The notes under the pieces: generated by a model | What the model was told of the DNA's origin: nothing | Database searches by the model: none | Seen by the model: the letters and a program-made list of their open reading frames with translations, nothing else | Made by a program: the position numbers and the translations under genes | Shown: piece after piece, positions 31,943-41,500 of the stretch | How the letters are laid out: each line of letters begins with the position of its first letter | Numbering within the stretch: position 1 is the stretch's first letter | NCBI RefSeq assembly: GCF_000379685.1 | Contig: NZ_KB903249.1 | Coordinates: 54,597 to 118,596 of the forward strand | Direction: 5' to 3' | Source of the DNA: Catelliglobosispora koreensis DSM 44566 | GTDB lineage: Bacteria > Actinomycetota > Actinomycetes > Mycobacteriales > Micromonosporaceae | Length of the DNA stretch: 64,000 nucleotides

Positions 31943-33538
31943 ATGCTTACTGCCATAGATCAACAACTATCTTTGCGGGACGTTACCGTCCGCTTTGGCG
32001 AGCGGACCGTGCTCGACCAGGTCAGCCTGTCCGTGCGTCCTGGTGAGACCGCCGGTGTCATCGGCGACAACGGCAGCGGCAAGTCCACTTTGCTGCGCCT
32101 GATCGCGGGCACGCTGGAGCCGAGCAACGGAACCGTCACGGTGGCGGCGCCGGGCGGCATCGGCTACCTGACGCAGACGCTTGGCCTTCCTGGCCACGCG
32201 ACCGTCGCCGACGCGATCGATCACGGACTGCGCGAGATCCGCGACCTTGAAAGCCGCCTGCGGCACGCCGAGGGCCGAGACTACGAGAAACTGGTCGATC
32301 AGTTCGAAGCGCGCGGCGGATACGAGGCCGATCAGCGGGTGGAAGTGGCGTTGCACGGTCTCGGCCGCCCCGGCCTGGCTCGCGATCGTCAGCTCGGCAC
32401 GCTGCCAGGCGGTGATGTCGCACGCCTCGCGCTGGCGACAGTGCTTGCGGCACAACCACAACTGCTGCTGCTCGACGAGCCGACCAACGATCTCGATGAC
32501 GAGGCGCTGGACTGGCTGGAAAAGCGGCTGCGGGCGCACCACGGCACGCTGATCGCGGTCACCCACGACCGCGTGTTCCTGCAACGCCTGACGTCAACCG
32601 TACTGGAAGTCGACGGCGACGATCACACGATCCGCCGTCACGGCAACGGTTACCAGGGTTATCTGCGGGCCAAAGCGGCGATGCGGGCACGGCAAGCCCA
32701 GCGGCACGCCGAGTGGCGCAGCGAGTTGGCCCGCCACCAATCGCTCGTGGAAGCCAACGCCGCAAGGCTGGACGGCATCCCGCGGAAGATGGAGAAAGCA
32801 GGCTTTGGTGGCGGTCCGTTCCGGGCACGGTCGCGCACTCACGGCACGATGGGCAGGATCCGTTCCGCCAAAGAAGAAGTGACACGGCTGACCGCTAATC
32901 CCGTTGCCCCGCCGCCGGAACCGCTGCGGCTAACGGCCCGCTTCGCGGCCAGTGCCGGTGACGGGCTCGTGGTTCAGTGCACGGATGTCCGTGTGGGTAA
33001 CCGGTTGCACATGCCACAGTTGCACCTGGAACGTGGAGAACGGCTCCTCGTCACGGGTGCCAATGGAGCTGGGAAGAGCACCCTGTTGCACGTGATCGCC
33101 GGTGAGCTGCGACCCGATTCGGGCACGGTCGCCCGGCCTGAGCGCATCGGATTCCTGCGTCAGCAGGACACTGGGGATATCAGCGGCACGGTGCTATCGG
33201 CTTTCGCTGACGGTCTGCCGGGCCCAGCCGACGAGCACGCCGATCTGTTGCTGAGCCTTGGTTTGTTCCGCCCGGATGACTTGGATCGCCCGGCACGGAC
33301 CCTCTCGGTGGGGCAACGGCGGCGTATTGACTTGGCGCGGCTCGTTCAGTACCCATCGGAAGTGATTTTGTTAGATGAACCCACCAACCACCTGTCGCCA
33401 GATCTGGTGGAGCAGCTCGAAGAATCGATCGCTGACTACGCTGGCGCGGTGGTGATGGTCACCCACGATCGCCGCATCCGCGGCACGTTCGAAGGCCGGC
33501 GGCTGCACCTGGAAAACGGCAGGGTCCTCTCGAGCTGA
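31943..33538 (+). CDS. ABC-F family ribosome-associated ATPase
   Basis: A 531-aa protein with two ATPase domains and no membrane segments. Walker A motifs are GDNGSGKST (near residue 43) and GANGAGKST (near 372); Walker B motifs are LLLLDEPTNDL and VILLDEPTNHL; signatures are LPGGDVARLAL and LSVGQRRRIDL. The charged linker (about 230-320) is the P-site tRNA interaction motif that reaches the peptidyl-transferase centre. ABC-F proteins either protect ribosomes from antibiotics or act as translation factors; the regulated-looking leader favours the resistance type. The upstream in-frame extension to 31895 lacks an RBS. Confidence 0.88.
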   Translation: MLTAIDQQLSLRDVTVRFGERTVLDQVSLSVRPGETAGVIGDNGSGKSTLLRLIAGTLEPSNGTVTVAAPGGIGYLTQTLGLPGHATVADAIDHGLREIRDLESRLRHAEGRDYEKLVDQFEARGGYEADQRVEVALHGLGRPGLARDRQLGTLPGGDVARLALATVLAAQPQLLLLDEPTNDLDDEALDWLEKRLRAHHGTLIAVTHDRVFLQRLTSTVLEVDGDDHTIRRHGNGYQGYLRAKAAMRARQAQRHAEWRSELARHQSLVEANAARLDGIPRKMEKAGFGGGPFRARSRTHGTMGRIRSAKEEVTRLTANPVAPPPEPLRLTARFAASAGDGLVVQCTDVRVGNRLHMPQLHLERGERLLVTGANGAGKSTLLHVIAGELRPDSGTVARPERIGFLRQQDTGDISGTVLSAFADGLPGPADEHADLLLSLGLFRPDDLDRPARTLSVGQRRRIDLARLVQYPSEVILLDEPTNHLSPDLVEQLEESIADYAGAVVMVTHDRRIRGTFEGRRLHLENGRVLSS

Positions 33539-33560
33539 GCCGTTCTGTCATAGTGAGCGC

Positions 33561-34457
33561 ATGTCTCGCATACGTTTAGCTTTGCTTGGCTTGCTGATTG
33601 TCACCGCAATGGCAGGGTGCAAAGTGGACAGTCACGAAGCAGGCGGAGCGAGCCCCACGCCAGAACCACCCGCGGTGCTGGAAACCCCAGCGCCCGGCGA
33701 CACTTTCGCCGAGTTGTGGTGGAACGGAAAGCGCCGGGTCTGGAAAGTGCACGCCCCAGCCAGTTATGACGGCAAGACCGCGTTGCCGGTGGTGTTCGTC
33801 CTTCACTTCTATCCGGGCGATGGAAATGAAGCCGCTAGCACCACCGGCATGAAAGCCAAGGCGGATAAGGAGAATTTCCTCGCCGTCTTCCCAGACGGCT
33901 GGGCCGCCGGCTACAACGCGGCCATCTGCTGCGGCGCCGAGGACGATGTCGGCCTCATCCGCCGGATCGCTGAGCGGATGGTCACGCGGTGGAAGGCTGA
34001 CCCGAAGCGGTTCTACGTCACCGGCATCTCCAACGGCGCCGACATGAGCTTCAAACTCGCCGTGGAGGCCTCCGACATCTTCCGCGCCGCGGCACCCGTG
34101 AGCGGCTCGTTCTGGGGGCCTAAGTCGCTGGAAGCGAGCTACAAGCCGAAGACGCCGGTCTCCATCGTCACGTTCCAAGGCGGAAGCGACGCCCGCTTCC
34201 TCACCCCGATGAAGGACGGCGCGAAACTGTGGCGGGAACGAAACTCGTGCACGCCAAGCGCTCCGGTCGAACTCGGCCGCAAACAGACCGATCCGATCAC
34301 CCGTACGGACGCCAAGTGCGCTGACGGCAGTGACTTCACGGTGTATTCGCTGCCCGACATGACCCACGCCTGGCCCGGATCGAGCGGACCGTTAGGCGAC
34401 CCTTCAGCGGGTCTCAACGCGACCGACCTCATCTGGGATTTCTTCAAAGCGCACTGA
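33561..34457 (+). CDS. Esterase lipoprotein, PHB-depolymerase/feruloyl-esterase (LpqC-like) family
   Basis: A 298-aa lipoprotein with lipobox MAGC (lipid Cys20). The alpha/beta-hydrolase of the Esterase_PHB family contains nucleophile motif GISNGAD (GxSxG, near residue 157), oxyanion-region FVLHFYPGDG and catalytic His in DMTHAWPG near the C-terminus. Several Cys pairs (AAICCG; NSC/AKC) suggest disulfides outside the cell. It would cleave ester bonds in polymers or envelope compounds; the substrate is unknown. Confidence 0.85.
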   Translation: MSRIRLALLGLLIVTAMAGCKVDSHEAGGASPTPEPPAVLETPAPGDTFAELWWNGKRRVWKVHAPASYDGKTALPVVFVLHFYPGDGNEAASTTGMKAKADKENFLAVFPDGWAAGYNAAICCGAEDDVGLIRRIAERMVTRWKADPKRFYVTGISNGADMSFKLAVEASDIFRAAAPVSGSFWGPKSLEASYKPKTPVSIVTFQGGSDARFLTPMKDGAKLWRERNSCTPSAPVELGRKQTDPITRTDAKCADGSDFTVYSLPDMTHAWPGSSGPLGDPSAGLNATDLIWDFFKAH

Positions 34458-34507
34458 ACGGCTAGCCGCCCCATAGGCTCGTCTTAGGACGAGTCTTTGG
34501 GGGTGCG

Positions 34508-35185
34508 GTGTCGCAGCCAGAATCCGGGCCAGCGCGGCTTGACCTCATCCTCGCGCTCATCATGGCCGCCGCCGCGGTGTGCACGGCGTGGGCGGGTTTC
34601 GAAAGCACCAAGTGGAGTGGCGAGCAAGCCAACTCCTACGCCGAAGCGGGCGCGTTTCGCACCGAAGCGGCACGCATGGCGACTCAGGCGGGGCAGCACC
34701 GCATCGTCGATGTCGTCACGTTCACGCAATGGCTGACCGCCCTCAACGAGGAGATTGTCACCAATCAATCCGCCCGTCCCGGGGCGAACTATGAGCCGGT
34801 GCCGGGAACCATCTCCGCGTTCATCTTCGAGCGGTTCCGGCCGGAGTTTCAGCCTGCCGTTGACGCCTGGATGCGCACACAGCCCTTCGTCAATCCTGAT
34901 GCCCCGCCGACGCCGTTCACGCTGCCCGAGTACGCGCTGGCCGAAGAGGCCGAAGCCGCCCGCCTGGAACGCCTGGCGGAAGAGTCAGCCAGTGACGCGC
35001 GCGCCGCTAACCAGATCGCTGACAATTACGTGCTCACCGCCGTCCTGTTCGCACTGGTCCTGTTCTTCGCGGCGATCAGCGACCGCGCCCGCGGCCGGCG
35101 CAGCAGGACCCTATTGTTCAACGTCGCCGCGGCCGGGCTCGCGCTCACCGTGATTATCCTGGCGACCTTCCCGGTCAAGTTCTAA
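34508..35185 (+). CDS. Membrane protein with long extracytoplasmic helical region, unknown function
   Basis: A 225-aa protein: membrane segment near residues 12-30, then about 140 residues of mainly charged helix (EYALAEEAEAARLERLAEESASDARAANQIADN), then two more membrane segments near 175-190 and 200-220. The GTG start at 34508 is preceded by GGGGGTGCGG, and a short CTCGTC/GACGAG hairpin (34480-34495) lies before it. The architecture matches a widespread actinobacterial hypothetical family; no enzymatic motif seen. Confidence 0.7.
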   Translation: MSQPESGPARLDLILALIMAAAAVCTAWAGFESTKWSGEQANSYAEAGAFRTEAARMATQAGQHRIVDVVTFTQWLTALNEEIVTNQSARPGANYEPVPGTISAFIFERFRPEFQPAVDAWMRTQPFVNPDAPPTPFTLPEYALAEEAEAARLERLAEESASDARAANQIADNYVLTAVLFALVLFFAAISDRARGRRSRTLLFNVAAAGLALTVIILATFPVKF

Positions 35186-35191
35186 CGAAAG

Positions 35192-35369
35192 CTAGAAGCA
35201 GTAGATCGCCGTGGCTACGCACAGCACTAGCATGCCCGTCGCGTTGATGAATAGATAACGGCCAAAGTCGCGCGCCCGACGGCACGGGTCTCAGGCACAA
35301 GAATCCGTCAGCCAGCTGGATCAGTCCAACCACGACAACGGGCCACAGGGGATCGGGAAACGCCGCCAT
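35192..35369 (-). pseudogene. Frameshifted remnant of a small membrane protein
   Basis: The 345-bp gap before the LamG gene holds, on the minus strand, MAAFPDPLWPVVVVGLIQLADGFLCLR in one frame. After a one-base shift it continues as ARDFGRYLFINATGMLVLCVATAIYCF before a stop. Together they would form a two-helix membrane protein of about 59 residues, or the end of a longer one. A sequencing error at the join (near 35278) cannot be excluded. The rest of the gap (35370-35530) contains only the repeat promoter of the next gene. Confidence 0.35.
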
Positions 35370-35442
35370 GCCCGGGAAGCTACCGCGTCCCGAGCCAGGC
35401 CAGCGCCCCGGATGAGCTCCCGGCAAGATCACGGCAGGGCAG

Positions 35443-35475
35443 TGAAAGTGGCATGAAATTGGCTTGAAAGTGGTT
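35443..35475 (+). promoter_or_regulatory. Three 11-bp phased direct repeats upstream of the LamG/RHS operon
   Basis: TGAAAGTGGCA, TGAAATTGGCT and TGAAAGTGGTT follow one another without gaps: exactly one helical turn each, 56 bp before the LamG ATG. Direct repeats with 11-bp spacing placed just upstream of a -10 region are the hallmark of SARP-type activator sites. A -10-like CAAACT starts 5 nt after the last repeat. The regulator is unknown. Confidence 0.6.
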
Positions 35476-35530
35476 CCTAGCAAACTCCCAGAGTTGAGGC
35501 GATCGTGCCGTTTTCCTGGGGAGTTCACCA

Positions 35531-38500
35531 ATGTCATGGCGACCGAAGGCGTCCGCGTCGCGGATGGTGGCTAGTGCGCTTGCTGTTTTGGTTTTGGTGG
35601 GTCTGCCCATCTGGATAACCGCGCGAGACGCACCGCTCCCGTCCGTCGCGCTGGAACACCTCACCGAGGCGAGCACAACGGCGGAGGCGATCGCCGCGGC
35701 GGTTCGCCAGCGGTCCGAGGTGGTCGTGGCGGAACTCACGACGGAGTCACGGATCGTGCGGGCCAATGCCGACGGGCAGCTGGTCGCTGAGATCAGTATC
35801 GGGCCGGTGCGGGTCCGCCGCGGCAACGGCTGGGCTGACGTGGACACGACCCTGCGACGCCAAGCCGACGGCATGGTCAAGCCACTGGCGGCCGTGATGG
35901 ACATCGCCTTCTCCGGCGGCGGTTCGGTTCCTTTGCTCCGGTATGGAACGGGGGAGCGATGGATCGAACTGTCGTGGGCGGCCAGCCTTCCGGCGCCGGC
36001 AGTCGCTGGCGATCAGGCGACCTACGCCGAGGTCTATCCCGGCGTAGATCTGGTCATGCAAGCCACGCGCACGGGGTACAGCCAGAAACTGATCGTCAAG
36101 AACGCTGACGCCGCGAAGAACAAGGCGCTCACGGAAGTGGTGTTTGGCCTGCGCGCCCAGGGTGTCAGTCTCACCACTCTCGCTGACGGTGGACTGGAGG
36201 CGAAAGACGAAGCGGGCGTACGGGTTTTCGCGGCCCAGCCGTCACGGATGTGGGACTCCGCCGCGCAGCCAAAGGAAGCGCCCGTCGGCGTATCCGTCAC
36301 CGGCACGGGTCTAACGCTCAAGCCAGACGTTGCCCTGCTAAGCGACCCGGGCGTCACGTTCCCGCTCATCATCGACCCGGACCAGGACGCTGGGCGGACC
36401 AACTACAACCAGACGTACTCAGGCAAAGCTGGTACGGCGTACCCGAACAAGACGGCCGAGCCGAACGGCTGGCATCAGGTGGGACAGTGCTGGGACGGCG
36501 CGGGCGAGTGCAAAGGCATTGGGGCGGCACGGCTCTACCTCGAATTCGGCACCGAGTTCCTCAACGGCAAGGAGATCCACGAGTCGTGGCTGAACACGAC
36601 ATCGGTATATGGCCCGAACTGGAACTGCTCGCAGACACAGCGCCACACGCTGCACTGGGCCAACTGGGGCATCGGCGAGGGGACCACCTGGAACAACCAG
36701 CCAACCGGGACCCATCTGAGCAACGCCGATATCTTGCACAGCAACAGTCACTGCCCGGGCAGCCGTGGCGTCGGGTTCTTCGCGGGCACCTGGGTCAACA
36801 ACTGGGGCGGCCGCTCCACCTATTACCTGTCAGCCGCGAACGAGAGTGACCAAAGCGCCTGGCGTAAATACGATCCGTGGGCGCACCGGCTGTGGGTCAA
36901 GTACAACACCAAGCCGAACGCGCCCGCGGATCCGGCGGTCAGCCCAGCGCGGCCGAAGTGCGGCTTATGCGACGTGCCCTACCTCGCCGACAACATGGTC
37001 CAGGTTGGCGCCCGGTTGTCCGATAACGACGGTGACCAGGTCGCGCCCGTGTGGGTGATCACGGGGATCGACGAGTTCCAAGGTGGCGCCAAGAACTCCG
37101 GTGAGTATTTCCAGACTGACGTCGACCTCAGCAAACGGGCCGACGGCGCACGGGTCAAGTGGTCGGTCAAAGCCCGGGACTGGGGTAACGATGGCCCGAA
37201 AGTCGACGGCCCGGAGTTCGCCGTGGACCGCAGCCCGGTGGACAAGATGCCAATCGTCACCGGCGATCTATACAAAGAGGATGGCCGCTGGCACGGCGGC
37301 GCTGGAGTGCCCGGCAAGTTCACCTTCGACCCCAACGGCATCACGGACATCGCCCACTACGAGTACGGGTGGGATGGTGCCACCACCGAAATCGTGACCT
37401 TGACCCGGTTCAGCGAGACAGTGACCACAACGATTGTGCCGCCTAAGGATGGGCCTCGCGATCTGTTCGTGCGCAGCGTCGACCGGGCTGGCCGCAAGAG
37501 TGAAGCGCGGGTGCTGCACCTCTACATTCGCCCCGGCAGCGGGCCGGTCGCCAACTGGTCGTTCGAGGGCAACACCCGCGACACGGCGCATCTGGGCGAC
37601 CGCGACGGCACCCTTATCGGCGCGGCAAGTTATGCCCCTAGCGCTGTCGGCAATGGGCTGCTTCTAGACGGCTGGATGCACGGGAGCATGTCGGCGCCGT
37701 CGGCGCTCAACACGACCGTGAGCTTCTCAGCGTCGGCATGGGTGCGTATCGACGATCCGGCTCACCCGCGAGCTGTTGTCAGCCAGGACGGTCCACACGC
37801 TCCCGGTTTCGTGTTGTGGTACCGGCCGGACAATGGCGGGCAATGGGTCTTCGGGCTCCCCGCGTCGCCAACCTCCACCTCGCCGGAATGGGCGAAGGCG
37901 CCGGCCGGCGCCGATCTGGGCAAGTGGACGCATCTGGCCGGTGTCTATGACGCCCCAGGCAAACAGCTACGGCTCTATGTCAACGGGCGGCTCACCGCGA
38001 CCGCGGCGCGCGTTCACGTCCCGTGGGCGGCCACGGGCGTTGTCCGGGTTGGACGGACGCTCTGGGACGGCAGGCTGGTCGATGACTGGCACGGCGGCAT
38101 CGACGAGGTGCAGCTCTACGACCGGCAGCTGACCGCGGCGGAGATTCGTGCCGCGGTAGCCCGTGACAATGTCGCACTGGGCCACTGGAAGTTCGACGAA
38201 GCAGCGGGCACCACGACGGCCGTTAACGCGGTACCAGGCGGTGCTTCAGGCGTCTTGCTGGACGGCGCGCAGCTGACCGGTCCGGTCGGCGGCATAGCGG
38301 CAGGCTCAGTGCGGCTCGGCGGCGATCCGGCACACGTGAGCATGGGCGGCCCGGTCGTGCGCACCGATGGCAGCTTCTCCGTCGCCGCATGGCTTCAGCT
38401 CGACGTCGCTCCCGGAGACCTCGATGCCCGGTGCGCGGTCGCCCAGGAGGGCGAAGTCGTTGGTGCGTTTGGCATTTGTTACCGCCAGCTGGGTACCAAA

Positions 38501-41500
38501 GGCTACTGGGAGGTGTTCGGGGCGTCGATGGATGTCCACGCAGACAACCGCCCTGGCGACGCGGTCATCCGGTCGGCGCAACCTGCCCAGCTCGGTGTGC
38601 CAGCCCACGTCGCCGCCGTCTTCAACGCGGCGGAACAAAAGATCGTGCTTTACGTCAACGGCGAGGTCGCGGGGCAGGGAGCCTGGGCGAATAGGTTCCG
38701 CGCGAACGGGCCGTTCACCATCGGGCGGTTCAAGTGGAACGGGACGCTGGGCAACCACTGGAAAGGCTTGGTGGACGAGGTCCGGGCGTACAGCCGGATC
38801 CTTGATACCGCTGAGATTCAGGGCATCGTCGCGCAAAACAAGGTGGCGCAAGGCTGGTGGAAGCTCGACGGCGACCTGCGCGACTCCTCGCCAGCGAACC
38901 TGCACGGCGCCGAACCAAGTGGAAAGGTCGACTTCGTGGCCGGGCAGTCAAACCTGCCCACACCGCACGATCTGGCGGCGCAGTTCACTGGCGCCAACTA
39001 CGTCAGTGCCGGGCACGCGATCGATACCCGGTACAGCTTCTCGGCCACCGCGTGGACGCGGCTGGATAAGAAGGGTGCCGCGGCCACAGTGGTTTCGCAG
39101 GATGGCAACCGGGTCAGTGCGTTCCAGCTTCAGGCCACGGCTGAAGGACGCTGGGCCTTCGTCATGTATGGCTCCGATGTGGACGGTGGAGGCGGCGCGG
39201 CGGCACATCACCGGGTGACCGGGCCACTTGCCCAAACGGGAGTCTGGACACATCTCGCGGGAGTTTATGACGCGGCAGCGGGCCAGCTATACCTTTACGT
39301 CAACGGCGAGCTGGCGGGCAGCACCGTTCACAGCAACGCCTGGGACGTGGCCTCCGGGAAGCTTAGTGTCGGTGCGGCGAAGTGGAACAACGCCCGTGCC
39401 GAGTTCCTTTCCGGCGCCGTCGACGATGTCATCGTCTTGGGGCGCACGCTATTCGCCGACGAGGTGCGGCAAATGGCCGGGCGCGATCTGAGCCTGATTC
39501 ATCACTGGGCCCTCGATGAACCCAGCGGAAAGTTCGCCGCGGATTCGGTCGGCGACAAGGTGGGAACCCTTACCGGTTCACCGGAGCGAGCCATCGGCCG
39601 CGTCGGCAACGCCGTGCGCTTCGACGGCACCGACGATGCGATCACGAGCACCGGTCTGGGGCTTCGCACCGACCAGAGCTTCACGGTCGCGGCGTGGGTC
39701 TACTTGGAGAAAGTGACCTGCCCGCCCGGCGAATGGTGCAAGCGGGTCGCCGTGTCCGCGGACGGGCCGGATGGCAGCAAGTTCCGCCTTGGCCATCTGA
39801 TCGACGATGGCGATAACCAGTACGGCTCGTGGTTTTTCGAACTGCCCGATCTGGACATCGAGGTGCCCCATGTCGCGGCCGTCCACGCCGACCCGCGCGA
39901 TTTCGAACGGTGGGTGCACCTGGCCGGAGTCTACGACCAGGCTGCCGGGACACTATGGATCTACGTCGATGGTGTCCGCCAGGGTGATGGATTCCTGCAA
40001 AACCCTTGGAACACCAGCAGCGGCGTCGTGATTGGACGCGGCAAAGCCGACGGCGCGGCGGGCGAGCGCTGGAAGGGCAATGTGGACGATGTCCGTGTCT
40101 ACACCGGCACCCTGGATACCGACCGGGTAAGCAAGTTGTTCGCTTCTTACCCCGCGCCCAAGGCGCCGGTGACGTTGCCGGCCAACGCGGCCGCCCACTG
40201 GAAGCTCAACGAGGATGCCTCGGACGCCAGCGGCAACGGACGCACGCTCAATCTCAACGGCGCCGGCTGGATCGGCGGGCGCGACGGCATGGCGATTACC
40301 CTCGACGGCACCACAAGTCATGCGGTCTCACCCACTCCAGTGCTCAACCCGGCGCAGAACTTCTCGGCGACGGCATGGGTTTACCTCTCCGATCTCGATA
40401 ACGGCGATCGCACCGTGCTTTCTCAAAACGGTGTCAACGTCACTTCCTTCGATCTGCGTTACCAGGCCTCGACCCGCAAGTGGGCAGTCACCTTGCCGCT
40501 GGTGGATTCCGAGGGCACCACTTGGGTTTCGGTTACGTCGGCCGAGCCCGCCCAGGCCCATAACTGGGTGCATCTGGCAACGACCTACGAAACCGCCTCG
40601 CAGCAACTACGGCTCTATGTCAACGGCGTGCTGTCGGCACACCGGGTGGGCATCGCCCCCATTACCAACATGGGCGCCTTCAACATCGGGCGGGGCTGGC
40701 AGCGTGGCAATGGCATCAACTACTTCAAATATGTGATCGACGAAGTCCGGGCCTATCAGCGAACCCTGACCGACGGTGAAGTGCGGGCGCTGCACGACAG
40801 TGCTGTCGCGGCGACCTATGGCGCGTTCCGGTTCGACGACGGCACCGCGATCGACTCGTCGTGGCGCAAGAACCCGGTCGCCACGTCTGGCACGGAAACC
40901 TACGCGCCCGGCATCAGTGGTAAGGGACTCAAGCTAGACGGCGTCAGCGGCTCGATCCGCACCACTTACGACGGCGTGCGGATGGATGACAGCTTCAGCG
41001 TCGCCGCGTGGGCCAAACTCGACCACAAGAACCAGGTCGCCACGGTCATGGCGCAAGAAGGCGTCCGGACCCACGGGTTCATGCTGCAATACCGGCCGCA
41101 GATTGACCGCTGGGTGTTCGGGGCACCCGCGCAGGACGAGGACGGCAGTCCGCTGGTTTACGCCTCAGCCCCGGTCCCGGTACAGGCTGGCGAGTGGGTT
41201 CATCTGGCTGGCGTCTATGACTTCGCCGGGCGCCAGCTACGGCTATACGTCAACGGGGAACTAGCTGGCGTGAAGGACGACGTCGCCCTCTGGAAAGCTG
41301 TGGGCGGGCTAGTGATCGGACGCGGCCGGATCGAGACGAAGCGCGCCGAGTTCTTCCCTGGCACGCTCGATGAGGTCTACACCTACGTCGGCATGTTCAC
41401 CGAGGCCAACCTCAAGACCCTTTCCACCTGGCCTGCGACGACGGCCGGGCAACTAGGCCGCTACGTCAATCTCGCCGGGGAACGTTACAGCGCGCCGTCG

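Noticed and set aside
37540..41400. DNA-level tandem repeats in the LamG gene
   Set aside because: The six LamG domains are similar as proteins but differ in DNA; they are old domain duplications, not a recent repeat array.
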